A stretch of DNA of 64,000 bases from positions 3,286,001-3,350,000 of the forward strand of contig VLJF02000033.1 in NCBI GenBank assembly GCA_008360975.2. The letters run 5' to 3'. The position numbers and the translations under genes are program-made. This document shows positions 41,160 to 52,600 of this stretch, one piece after another (position 1 is the stretch's first letter; every line of letters starts with the position of its first letter). The notes under the pieces were generated by a model. That model had not been told where the DNA came from. It did no database searches and saw only the letters and a list, made by a program, of their open reading frames with translations. The stretch comes from Lichenostomus cassidix (lineage: Eukaryota > Chordata > Aves > Passeriformes > Meliphagidae).

Positions 41160-44100
41160 CCAAAATCCACCCAAAATCCGGGTTTGGGAGCCCAAAATTC
41201 ACTCTGGGAGCCCAAAAATTCACTTTTGGGGTCTCAAAATCCACCTGGTGATCCAAAAAATTCAGTTTTGGGTCCCAAAATACACCCTGGGATCCCAAAA
41301 ATTCACTTTTGGGGTCACACAATCCACCTGGGGAGCCCAAAAATCCACCTGGGGAGCGAAAAAATTCAGTTTTGGGGTCTCAAAATCCACCCTGGGGACC
41401 CAAAAATTCAGTTTGGGACCCCAAAAATTCATTTAGGAATGCCTCAATCCACTTGGGGACTCAAAAATTCACTTTTGGCTCCCAAAAAGTCACTTGGAGA
41501 TCCCAAAAATTCACTTTTGGGGTCTCAAAATCCACCTGGGGAGCCCAAAAATTCACTTTGGGAGCCCAAAAAAGTCCCCAGGGGGTCCTCAAAATTCAGT
41601 TTTGGTTCCCAAAAATCCACTCTGGGAGCCCAAAAATCCACTTGGAGATCCTAAAATTCACTTTTGGGTCCCAAAATCCACTTTGGGAGCCCAAAATTCA
41701 GTCTGGGAGCCCAAAAATCCATCTGGGGAGCCCAAAAAATTCAGTTTTGGGTCCCAAAATTCACCTGGGGAGACCGAAAAACCCCCAGGGGGTCATGAAA
41801 AATCACTTTTGGGTCCCAAAAATTCCCTTTGGAATCCCAAAATCCACTTGGAGATCCTAAAATTTGATTTGGGATCCCCAAAATCCACCTGGGGAGCCCA
41901 AAATTCAGATTGGGACCCCAAAAATTCACTTGGAGGTCCCAAAATCCACCTGGGAATTCCTCCTGGGAATCCCAAAATCCACTTGGAGATCCTAAAATGC
42001 ACTTTTGGGGTCTCAAAATCCACCTGAGGAGCCAAAAAATTCAGTTTTGGGTCCCAAAAATCCACTCTGGGAGCCCAAAATCCACTTTGGGACACCAAAA
42101 TCCACCTGGGGAGCCAAAAAATTCACTTTTGGGGGCCCAAAATTCAGTCTGGGAGCCCAAAAATCCACCTGGGGAGCCCAAAAATTCACTTTGGGAGCCC
42201 AAAAAAGTCCCCAGGGAGTCCTTAAAATTCACTTTGGGACCCAAAAAATCACTTTTGGGGTCTCAAAATCCACCTGGGGAGCCAAAAAATTCACTTTTGG
42301 GAGCCCAAAATTCACTTTGGGACCCCAAAAATTCACTTTGGGAACCCAAAATTCAGTTTTGGGGCCTCAAAAATTCAGCTTTGGGTCCCAAAATTCACTC
42401 TGGGAGCCCAAAAAAGTCACTCTAGGAGCCCAAAAATCACTTTTGGGGTCTCAAAAATTCAGTTTTGGGTCTCAAAATTCACCTGGGAAGCCCAAAAATT
42501 CACTCTGGGACCCCAAAATCCACCTGGGGGTCCTCAAAATACAGTTTTGGGTCCCAAAATCCACCTGAGGAGCCCAAAAATTCATTTGGGGATCCCAAAA
42601 ATTCACTTTGGGGTCCCAAAATCCACCTGGGGAGCCAAAAAATTCCGTTTTGGGTCCCAAAATGCACTTTTGGGGTCTCAAAATCCACCCAGGGAAACCC
42701 AAAAATTCATTTGGGGATTCCTCAATCCACTTGGGGACTCAAAAATTCACTTTTGGCTCCCAAAAAGTCACTTGGAGATCCCAAAATTTCACTTTTGGGG
42801 TCACAAAATCCACCTGGGGAGCCAAAAAATTCACTTTTGGGTCCCAAAATCCACTTTGGGAACCTGAAATTCACCTGGGGAGCCCAAAAATTCACTTTTG
42901 GGGTCTCAAAATCCACTCTGGGACCCCAAAAATCACTTTGGGACACCAAAATTCACCTGGGGAGCCCAAAAATCCACCTGGGGAGCCAAAAAATTCAGTT
43001 TTGGGTCCCAAAAATCCACCTGGGGAGCCAAAAAATTCAGTTTTGGGTCCCAAAAATCCACCTGGGGAGCCAAAAAATTCAGTTTTGGTTCCCAAAATTC
43101 ACTTGGAGATCCCAAAAAATTCAGTTTGGGAGCCCAAAAACTCCCCAGGGAAACCCTAAAATTCATTTGGGGATCCCAAAAATTCACTTTGGGGTCACAA
43201 AATTCACTTTTGGAATCCTAAAAATTCGCTCTGGGAGCCCAAAAAACCCCCAGGGGGTCCTCAAAATACACTTTGGGGTCCCAAAAATTCACTTGGAGAT
43301 CCCAAAATTCACCCAGGAATGCCCCAAAAAAATTTGGGGATCCCAAAAACCTGACTGAGGATCCCAAAAATCCAATTTAGGAATCCCAAAATCCACTTTG
43401 GGATCCCAAAAATCCACCCAGGAATCCCAAAAAATCCAATTTATTCCACCTTGGGATCCCAAAAATCCAAATTATTCCATTTTAGGATCCCAAAAATCCA
43501 ATTTAGGAATCCCAAATTTCCTTTTTGGGATCCCAAAATCCACCCAGGAATCCCAAATTTCACTTTGGGATCCTAAAAATCTAATTTAATGATCCTAAAA
43601 TCCACTTTTGGGATCCCAAAAATCCAATTTATTCCTCTTTGGGATCCCAAAAATCCAATTCAGGGATCCCAAATTTCCACTTTTGGATCCCAAAATCCAC
43701 CCAGGAATCCCAAATTTCACCTTTGGCATCCCAAAAATCCATTTTTTGGATCCCAAAAATCCAATTTATTCCACTTTGGGATCCCAAAATTCCACTTTTG
43801 GATCCCAAAATCCACCCAGGAATCCCAAAAAATCCAATTTATTCCACTTTGGGATCCCAAAAATCCAAATTATTCCATTTTAGGATCCCAAAAATCCCAT
43901 TTTGAGCTCCCAAATTTCAGTTTGGGATCCCAAAAATCCAAATTATTCCATTTTAGGATCCCAAAAATCCAATTTAGGGATCCAAAATTTCAGTTTAGGA
44001 TCCCAAAATCCACCCAGGAATCCCAAATTTCACCTTTGGGATCCCAAAAATCCAATTTATTCCACCTTGGGATCCCAAAAATCCAAATTATTCCATTTTA

Positions 44101-44477
44101 GGATCCCAAAAATCCAATTTAGGAATCCCAAATTTCCTTTTTGGGATCCCAAAATCCACCCAGGAATCCCAAAATCCACTTTGGGATCCCAAAAATCCAA
44201 TTTACTCCCCTTTGGGATCCCAAAATTCCATTTTGAGATCCAAAAACCCGATTTGGGATCCCAAAATTCCATTTTGGGTCCCCAAACCCTCAGGGCCCCT
44301 CCTCCCCTCCCCTTCCCTCGGATTTTTGGGGAATTTTGGGGAATTTTTGGGAATTTTTGAGCTGGGGGGGGATGGGGAGACTCCGAAATCCCCAAAATTC
44401 CCCGAAATTCCCAAAATTTCCCCAAAATCCCCAAAATTTCCCCAAATTCCCCCCCAGCTGTCACCAGCAGCAATAAA
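41160..44477 (+). repeat. RING1: RING1 3' UTR, AAAATCCACCTGGGGAGCCC repeat
   Basis: 41160-43370 is built of units such as AAAATTCACTTTTGGGTCCC and AAAATCCACCTGGGGAGCCC with higher-order copies (41440-41590 resembles 42190-42270 and 42715-42800). 43370-44280 is GGGATCCCAAAAATCCAATT type. 44281-44460 is C-rich. It probably forms a 3.3-kb untranslated tail; an unseen internal poly(A) site cannot be excluded. Confidence 0.7.
44472..44477 (+). terminator. RING1 poly(A) signal AATAAA
   Basis: AATAAA in unique sequence (CACCAGCAGCAATAAAGCAA), followed within 30 bases by TTTATTGTGTCTG, a T/G-rich downstream element. Confidence 0.72.
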
Positions 44478-44500
44478 GCAACAGTTGGAGCTTCAAATCC

Positions 44501-44506
44501 TTTATT
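44501..44506 (-). terminator. Possible poly(A) signal for a convergent minus-strand gene
   Basis: TTTATT on the + strand reads AATAAA on the minus strand, 24 bases after the RING1 signal, an arrangement typical of tail-to-tail genes. No minus-strand coding exon is seen in the adjoining 900 bases before the assembly gap. Confidence 0.22.
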
Positions 44507-44510
44507 GTGT

Positions 44511-45410
44511 CTGAATTTGGGAAAAATGTGGGAATTTGGGAAAAATGGGAATTTTTGGGGAGGAAATTGGGAGTTTTGAGGGAAAAATTGGGAATTTTGG
44601 GTGGAAAATGGGAATTTTTGGGGGGGAAAATGGGGAGTTTGGGGTGGAAAAGCAGGAATTTTGGGGAAAAATGGGAATTTTGGGGAGAAAAATTGGGGAT
44701 TTTGGGGAGAAAAGAGGGAATTTTTGGGGGAAAAATGGGGAATTTTGGGGGAAAATTGGGGATTTGAGGAAAATCAGGAATTTTGGGTGGAAAATTGGGA
44801 ATTTTGGGGAGAAAAGAGGGAATTTTAGGGGAAAAATCAGAATTTCAGGGAGAAAATTGGGAATTTGGGGGGAAAAATGGAGAATTTGGGGGGGAAATTG
44901 GGAATTTTGAGGGTGGAAAAGCAGGAATTTTGGGGGAAAATGGGAATTATGGGGAAAATCAGGAATTTGGGGAGAAAATTGGGAATTTCAAGGGAAAATT
45001 GGGAATTTTGGGGGAACATGAGGAATTTTGGGGGAAAAGTTGGGAATTTGGGGAAAATCAGGAATTTGGGGGAAAACAGGGAATTTGGGGGGAAAAATGG
45101 GAATTTTGAGAGAAAATTGGGGATTTTGGGGTGGAAAAGCAGGAATTTTGGGGGAAAATGGAAATTTGGGAAATCAGGAATTTGGGGGAAATGGGGAATT
45201 TGGAGGGAAAAATCGAATTTTGGGGAAATGGAAATTTCAGGGGAAAATGGAATTTGGGGGAAAGTGAAATTGAGGGAAAATTGGGAATTTTGGGGGTGGA
45301 AAACAGAATTTTTGGGAAAATGGGGAATTTCACGGTGGAAAAGCAGGAATTTTGGGGAAAAATCAGGAATTTGGGGGGAAATCAGGAATTTAAGGGGAAA
45401 ATTGGGAATT
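44511..45410. repeat. G-rich repeat (TTGGGGGAAAATGGGAATTTT) between RING1 and the assembly gap
   Basis: Units of about 22 bp, GGGAATTTTGGGGGAAAATG, on the + strand. Nothing else is seen. Confidence 0.83.
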
Positions 45411-45910
45411 NNNNNNNNNNNNNNNNNNNNNNNNNNNNNNNNNNNNNNNNNNNNNNNNNNNNNNNNNNNNNNNNNNNNNNNNNNNNNNNNNNNNNNNNNN
45501 NNNNNNNNNNNNNNNNNNNNNNNNNNNNNNNNNNNNNNNNNNNNNNNNNNNNNNNNNNNNNNNNNNNNNNNNNNNNNNNNNNNNNNNNNNNNNNNNNNNN
45601 NNNNNNNNNNNNNNNNNNNNNNNNNNNNNNNNNNNNNNNNNNNNNNNNNNNNNNNNNNNNNNNNNNNNNNNNNNNNNNNNNNNNNNNNNNNNNNNNNNNN
45701 NNNNNNNNNNNNNNNNNNNNNNNNNNNNNNNNNNNNNNNNNNNNNNNNNNNNNNNNNNNNNNNNNNNNNNNNNNNNNNNNNNNNNNNNNNNNNNNNNNNN
45801 NNNNNNNNNNNNNNNNNNNNNNNNNNNNNNNNNNNNNNNNNNNNNNNNNNNNNNNNNNNNNNNNNNNNNNNNNNNNNNNNNNNNNNNNNNNNNNNNNNNN
45901 NNNNNNNNNN
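45411..45910. other. Assembly gap, 500 N
   Basis: Exactly 500 N, a placeholder-sized gap that ends one base before the TG of the 5' LTR. The left flank and any target-site duplication of the retroviral insertion are therefore hidden. Confidence 0.99.
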
Positions 45911-46492
45911 TGTAATAAATTACAATCAGTTTAGTTCACGAACTGTTTGAAAAAGGTGATAAGTCTTAAAATTGCCTTTCCTTTTATTTTTCTTTTTTCT
46001 TTCTTTCTTTTTTTTTTTGCTGTTATAAAAACGAATCTTGTTAGGAACCCTGCCCAACCCCCATGAGGCAGATACAAAGGAATTTGGCTCAGGGGCCATA
46101 AAAAAACCTCCCCCTGTGCAGCCCCTATGAGGCAGATACAAAAGGAATGTGGTTCAGGGGTCCATAAAAACCTCCCCCTGTGCAACCCCCACGGAGAGAC
46201 CATCCCAGGAGGCCCAGTAACCATCACCCAACGCAGAGCACACCAGCCTAAGACGTCTCAACAGCCAATCAAGGATTCATGAAGAGACGCCAATCAAGAC
46301 ATACGGGGGGAGTGGGGTACTAAAGGGTTATAAAATTCAGTCCTCTGTGGGCCCGAGGCGCGGTGCATAGAAATATGCTTGAATCTCTGCCCGTCCAGCG
46401 CTGACTTGACTGATATCCGCTTGCTTTTAATTAATAAATTTTTTTAATTGGATCTACGTCCCTGATTGGATAATGAGGCTAAATTGATAACA
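45911..46492 (+). repeat. 5' LTR
   Basis: Begins TGTAATAAATTAC and ends at about GATAACA. Contains a T-rich CTTTCTTT tract, a 64-bp direct repeat with units at 46061-46124 and 46125-46188 (ATGAGGCAGATACAAA), a CCAATCA box, TATAAAA at 46329-46335 and AATAAA at 46433-46438. From these, R begins near 46358 and U5 follows about 46455 (inferred). Confidence 0.9.
46329..46335 (+). promoter_or_regulatory. LTR TATA box
   Basis: TATAAAA about 30 bases upstream of the likely cap site. The same motif occurs in the 3' LTR near 56389. Confidence 0.7.
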
Positions 46493-46497
46493 AATTT

Positions 46498-46515
46498 TGG
46501 TGCCGCGACTCGGAT
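46498..46515 (+). other. Primer binding site, tRNA-His type (first copy)
   Basis: TGGTGCCGCGACTCGGAT, five bases after the LTR. It matches the complement of the 3' end of tRNA-His except for one C; the duplicated site at 47431 matches exactly. Confidence 0.82.
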
Positions 46516-46894
46516 AGGGAAATTCCTCTGGAGTTCCCCAAAGGGAGGCGCCCCGTCGTGATTTGACGGCCTGGAGGGGACACTCCACTGGCACCCCTAA
46601 CCGACGAACCCAAATTTCGGATATCAGCCAAGGGTTCAAGGCCCCTGAAATTCCGTGCACAGAAGACCACAAGACGCCGGACAGCGGAGTGTGAGTATCG
46701 GTTGAGATACAGAGACACACATGGCGTGGGTGGTTGGGGTGGTTTTCCCGGAGTGCAGTGTGTGAGACGTCCATATGCGGACGAAGTGATTGGGACTCTC
46801 CAGTAGTGCAGTTCCTGTTCCCCGCGAGGGGTCAGGTCACGACCGAGAGAAAGCGAGTGTTGTGTTGTTGGTGCGTGTGAGGGCACTCCGGAAG

Positions 46895-47333
46895 ATGGGA
46901 CAGAGGGACAGCAAGCCTTCTGCCTCCATGAAGAAAAAAAATGGGAGACTCCCAGGGATTCCCCCTGACAGTCCGTTAGGCATACAGCTGAAATATTGGG
47001 CTGATGATCCCCGGACCCAGGGGAAGAGTAAAAATAAAATGATTAACTATTGTGTAGCAATTTGGGGAGGAAGACAGATTAGGGCAAACTCCTTATATTG
47101 GCCGGTCTTTGGATCCGACGAGGAATCTCTATGTCAAGCCCTAAATCTCTGGGTTAACAGCAAAAGACCATTTAACCCAGAGGAGAGCGACTATGCGGCT
47201 CTTTGGCTCCCTTACGAGAGGGGGGTGGGAGTGTTTGTGCTCCAAAGAAAAGACAAAAGAAAGAAACTTGTTGATACACCCCCACCATACGCACCACCAC
47301 CTCCTGCAGCTCCACCACAGCGGGAGGCGGGAG
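46895..47333 (+). pseudogene. gag: gag 5' end, first copy (matrix region), cut off by tandem duplication
   Basis: ATG at 46895 with an N-terminal MGQ...S myristoylation-type signal, followed by an intact matrix-like reading frame up to the Pro-rich region including a PPPY late motif (near 47281-47290). At 47334 the frame runs into a second copy of LTR R/U5 sequence and ends at 47380. The homopolymer of 8 A at 46932-46941 keeps the frame here. Not translatable into a full Gag from this start without crossing the duplication. Confidence 0.85.
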
Positions 47334-47430
47334 CTGACTTGACTGATATCCGCTTGCTTTTAATTAATAAATTTTTTTAATTGGATCTACGTCTCTGATT
47401 GGATAATGAGGCTAAATTGATAACAAATTT

Positions 47431-47448
47431 TGGTGCCGTGACTCGGAT
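47431..47448 (+). other. Primer binding site, tRNA-His type (second copy)
   Basis: TGGTGCCGTGACTCGGAT, 18 of 18 bases complementary to the tRNA-His 3' end as known for the HERV-H type of primer site. Confidence 0.85.
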
Positions 47449-47827
47449 AGGGAAATTCCTCTGGAGTTCCCCAAAGGGAGGCGCCCCGTCGTGATTTGAC
47501 GGCCTGGAGGGGACACTCCACTGGCACCCCTAACCGACGAACCCAAATTTCGGATATCAGCCAAGGGTTCAAGACCCCTGAAATTCCGTGCACAGAAGAC
47601 CACAAGACGCCGGACAGCGGAGTGTGAGTATCGGTTGAGATACAGAGACACACATGGCGTGGGTGGTTGGGGTGGTTTTCCCGGAGTGCAGCGTGTGAGA
47701 CGTCCATATGCGGACGAAGTGATTGGGACTCTCCAGTAGTGCAGTTCCTGTTCCCCGCGAGGGGTCAGGTCACGACCGAGAGAAAGCGAGTGTTGTGTTG
47801 TTGGTGCGTGTGAGGGCACTCCGGAAG

Positions 47828-49590
47828 ATGGGACAGAGGGACAGCAAGCCTTCTGCCTCCATGAAGAAAAAAATGGGAGACTCCCAGGGATTCCCCCTGA
47901 CAGTCCGTTAGGCATACAGCTGAAATATTGGGCTGATGATCCCCGGACCCAGGGGAAGAGTAAAAATAAAATGATTAACTATTGTGTAGCAATTTGGGGA
48001 GGAAGACAGATTAGGGCAAACTCCTTATATTGGCCGGTCTTTGGATCCGACGAGGAATCTCTATGTCAAGCCCTAAATCTCTGGGTTAACAGCAAAAGAC
48101 CATTTAACCCAGAGGAGAGCGACTATGCGGCTCTTTGGCTCCCTTACGAGAAGGGGGTGGGAGTGTTTGTGCTCCAAAGAAAAGACAAAAGAAAGAAACT
48201 TGTTGATACACCCCCACCATACGCACCACCTCCTGCAGCTCCACCACAGAGGGAGGCGGGAGGAACTCCCCCACCACAGCGGGAGGCGGGAGGAACTCCT
48301 CCACCACAGCGGGAGGGGGAAGGTGCGGCTTTGTTACATCAGGAAAGAGGGGGTGTAGATCCGTTAGTCCGAAGAGGGGGAGGTGCGGCACCACCACCTC
48401 CTGCAGCTCTACCACAGCGGGAGGCGGGAGGAACTCCCCCACCACAGCGGGAGGGGGGAGGTGCGGCTTTGTTACATCAGGAAAAGGGGGATATAGCTCC
48501 GTCAGCCCGAGGAGAGGGAGACAGCCTGACTCCGGGGGGAAGTGCTGAGCCATCGTCTCCTGGGAAACGGGAAAGTCCCTTATCTGACTATGAGGTCAAC
48601 ACTCTGCAGGGTCCGATTACCCGGAGCAGAGCTCAAAATTTATACCCTCTAAGGGAAGTGGCTATGGGGATGGTAAACCAAGAGGGGCGTGGCCAGGTAC
48701 CGGGCATAGGGTATGTAGAAGTGCCTCTGAACTCCATAGATGTCCGTGAATTTAAAAAAGATATGGGGCATCTTTTAAAAGATCCACTTGGGGTAGCAGA
48801 GCGAGTGGATCAATTCCTAGGTCATAGTCTCTATACATGGGATGAGTTACAATCAATTTTGGGGATACTTTTCACCATAGAAGAGAGACGCATGATCCGA
48901 ATCGCAGGCATGCGTATTTGGGAAAACCAGCACCCACAGGGTCCCATGGGTGATATAAAGTGGCCTTTGCAAAGGCCCAATTAGGACAATCAAAACCCAC
49001 AAGATCGGGCTAACATGCAGGACTTGAGAGCTATTATAATTCAAAGAATAAAGGAGGCTGTGCCTAGAGGGCAAAATATGCACAAAGCCTTTAATGAGAA
49101 TCAAAAGAAAGATGAGGATCCAACCACCTGGTTGGAAAGGCTAAGGAAAAACTTGCAATTATATTCTGGAATAGATCCTGATAATCCGGCAGGCCAAACC
49201 CTTTTAAAAGTGCAGTTTGTGTCAAAGGGATGGCCTGACATTCGGAGAAAATTGGAGAAGTTAGAAAATTGGCAAGAGAGAGGGTTAGATGAATTGTTAA
49301 GGGAGGCACAGAAAGTGTATGTGAGAAGGGAAGAAGAAAGTTATAAAAAGCAAGCCAGAGTGATGGCCGCGGTGGTGAGGAGTGAACAAGGAAATGCAAG
49401 AAGGCAAGAAAAGGAAAGTCAGCTTCTTCGGTCTGAGAGCTTGCGAGCTGAGAGAGAGTTTCACCCCCCCCAGAGAAGGGAAGGAAGAGATATGAGTAAA
49501 GTTGTGTGTTTTTATTGTCAGAAACCGGGGCATGTGAAAAGAAATTGCAGGCAGAGGATCGCCGATGAGAAAATGTTTGCCGAGGAATAG
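47828..49590 (+). pseudogene. gag: gag, second copy (matrix to nucleocapsid), broken
   Basis: Encodes the internal structural polyprotein. The ATG at 47828 has only 7 A at 47864-47873 (8 in the first copy), so it shifts and stops after 27 codons. The downstream frame is open from 47971 (matrix) with a PPPY motif at 48211-48222, a Pro/Gly/Glu-rich segment with two imperfect repeats (48230-48500), and the capsid. A TAG at 48982-48984 interrupts capsid where gammaretroviral capsids have a conserved Trp. Nucleocapsid has one C-X2-C-X4-H-X4-C knuckle (about 49504-49545). The frame ends at UAG 49588-49590, the normal gag terminator in this group. Confidence 0.9.
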
Positions 49591-49608
49591 GGCTGTCAGG
49601 GGCTGTAT
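49588..49608 (+). promoter_or_regulatory. gag-pol UAG readthrough site (putative)
   Basis: The gag UAG is followed by GGCTGTCAGGGGCTG and pol continues in the same frame, the arrangement used by gammaretroviruses to make Gag-Pol by stop-codon suppression. A downstream pseudoknot was not modelled. Confidence 0.65.
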
Positions 49609-52600
49609 TTGCTGGGGTCACATAAGACCGCTGAGCCCTTGATAAGGATTTTGATAAGACCCCAGCGCCAAGAATTTGAGTTCCTTGTAGACTCAGGAGC
49701 TGAAAGATCAACAATTCAATCCTTGCCATTAGGGTGCAAAATTTCCAGAGATACAGTACAAGTGATTGGGGCCAAAGGAGAACCTTTTAGAGCATCTGTG
49801 ATTAAGGATGTACTATTTGAAACACCATCTAAATTAGGGGTGGGATCACTACTACTATTACCAGAAGCAGAATTTAACTTGTTGAGACAAGATTTAATGG
49901 TTGAATTAGGCATTGGGTTACAAATAAAAGAGAGTGAATTGCAAGTTAAATTATATACCTTGTCTACTCGAGACGAACAACAAATTGACCCACAGGTATG
50001 GTATACACCAGATACCGTGGGTAAACTTAATATTGAACCAATCACAGTTACTCTCAAAAACCCAGAGATACCGATTAAAATACAGCAATATCCAATATCT
50101 AACGAAGGCAAGAAGGGTCTGCAACCAGAAATAAAACGATTATTAGAACAAGGTATCCTTGAACCATGCATGTCTCCCTATAATACTCCAATTCTGCCAG
50201 TTAAGAAAGCAGACGGCAGCTACCGATTAGTCCATGATCTAAGGAAAATAAATAAAAAGACCATTGAGCGATTCCCAGTAGTAGCCAATCCGTACACTAT
50301 CTTAAGCCAGTTGGGACCACATGATATATGGTACAGCGTCATAGATTTAAAGGATGCCTTTTGGACTTGCCCACTCGATGTAAACTGCAGGGATTACTTT
50401 GCATTTGAATGAGACGATCCAGAAACACATATTAAACAGCAACTCCGATAGACTGTGCTGCCTCAAGGATTCACAGAGTCCCCTAATTTATTTGGCCAAG
50501 CACTAAATCAAATTTTACAAAATTACCAACCAGGACCTGCTATAAAATTAATTCAATATGTAGATGACCTCCTCATAGCCGGACAGCTTGAAGAAGATGT
50601 TCGACGAGAAAGTATTAAACTATTAAACTTTCTAAGTTCTCAAGGACTGAAAGTGTCCAAATCCAAATTACAATTCACAGAACAAGAAGTAAAGTACCTG
50701 GGACACCGGTTAGTAAATAGGACCAAGAAATTAGATCCTAGTCGAGTCCAGGGCATATTAGATATGCCCCCTCCGAGAACCAAAAGGGAAGTCAGGCAAC
50801 TACTAGGACTGTTTGGATATTGCAGGCAGTAGATTTTGAATTACAGCCAAAGAGTAAAATTTCTATACGAAAAGCTAACTCATGAGGGCTTGCTAAAATA
50901 GACAGAGCAAGATGATGAAGCTTTTCAAGTTTTAAAACAAGAATTAATTAATGCTCCTGTACTAAACCTCCCAGATTTAACAAGGCCTTTCTGTCTGTTT
51001 GTAAATGTAAATGAGGGCACAGCGTATGGGGTGCTAACTCAGGATTGGGCTGAGAGCAAAAAGCCTGTGGCTTATCTGTCTAAACTATTGAACCCAGTGA
51101 GTAAAGGGTGGCCCACTTGCTTACAGACAGTAGCTGCAGCCGCTCTGATGGTGGAGGAGTCAATAAAAATCACCTTTAGAAGTGAGATCCGAGTATTTTC
51201 ACCACATGACATAAGGGGGATTCTAGCCCAAAAAGCAGACAAATGGATTACTGATGCCAGGTTACTAAAGTATGAAGGAATGTTAGTGGCATCACCTAAA
51301 CTGACTTTAAAAACCACATCTCTCCAAAATCCGGCACAATTTCTATATGAAACCCCCTCCACAGAACCACTGACACATAATTGCCTTCGAACTATAGAAG
51401 AACAAGCAAAAATTAGGCCTGACCTCGAAGAGGAAGCACTTGGGGAGGGCAGAGAACTCTATATAGATGGGTCTGCCAGGGTGGTAGAAGGAAAGAGAAA
51501 ATCAGGCTATGCAGTGATTGGTGAAGGCTTTGAAGTACTTCAGTCAGGACCCTTAAGTCCTGCTTGGTCAGCGCAGGCTTGTGAGTTATATGCCTTGCTG
51601 CAGGCATTAAAAATCCTAGGCTCCAGTAAGGGAACAATTTATACAGATTCTAAATATGCTTTTGGGGTAATACACACCTTTGGAAAAATATGAGAAGAAA
51701 GAGGCTTGATTACATCTCGGGAAAAAGAACTAATCCATGAACAGCTAATTAAAGAGATCCTAAAAACAGCCAGGAAACCAGAGCGATTGGCTGTGGTACA
51801 TATAAAAGGGCACCAAAAAGGGATTAGTAAAACTATCCGGGGTAATAACATAGCCGACCAGGAAGCCAAACGTGCAGCTTTACTAAATATAAGAATTGTG
51901 AGTAAGCCTGGTGACCCCTGGAGACATCCCCGGTTAAGTTGTGAGAGCTACAAACAAGATCCCGAAAGTGAACCCTGTTATTCCTGTCTAAAGGAATTAG
52001 ACCCAATGGATGCATTTGTGTGTAGCTGCTACAATCCTTACAGAAACTACTGCTATGCGTGTAACACAGATACTGAAGATCATGAGAAACTTGCCTACAA
52101 CCCTTACTGTAGAGACATAAAATATGTTGTGCCAAAATTACTAACATTTACTATAAAAGAAAAAGAGAAACTAACACAAACGGGAGCAATTGAAAATTCA
52201 GAAGGGAAATGGATGCTAGCTGATGGGAGGGAGATCTTACCCAAGAGCATGGCACTTCGGGTATTAAAGAAATTACATGAGAAAACACACTGGGGAACAC
52301 AAGCTTTGGTGGACCACTTTGCCAATAAATATATGTGTCTAGGGGTGTACAACCTAGCTAAACAGATAACTATGGGGTGTATAACCTGTCAAAGAGTAAA
52401 CAAACAGCATTTGAGAAAAGCAGTCCCAGGGGGAAGAGAGTTGGCTCATCGTCCATTTTCACATGTGCAAGTAGATTTTACTGATTTACCCCAAGTGGGA
52501 CAATATAAGCACTTGCTTGTTATCGTAGACCACCTAACCCACTTTGTGGAGGCCATTCCTGCAACTAGAGCCACGGCACAAACTGTTACTAAAACTTTAT

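Larger units (their letters stand above)
46401..48265 (+). repeat. 933-bp tandem duplication covering R/U5, primer site, leader and gag start
   Basis: 46401-47333 is repeated as 47334-48265. Offsets are 933 at the primer site (46498 and 47431) and the gag ATG (46895 and 47828), then 932 after a lost A. The junction joins a Pro-rich gag codon run (GGGAGGCGGGAG) to CTGACTTGACTG in R. The second U5 segment agrees with the 3' LTR (GTCTCTGATT) where the 5' LTR has GTCCCTGATT. Confidence 0.93.

Noticed and set aside
44865..45950. Open frame running through the N gap
   Set aside because: It consists of repeat translation, unknown residues and a few LTR codons.
47334..47425. Separate solo LTR or second insertion inside the provirus
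   Set aside because: Only the R/U5 end is present and it continues into primer site, leader and gag exactly as in the first copy, so it is part of a tandem duplication.
46454..47915. Minus-strand frames of 106-167 codons across the retroviral leader
   Set aside because: Antisense to leader and gag, duplicated only because the region is duplicated; no independent support.
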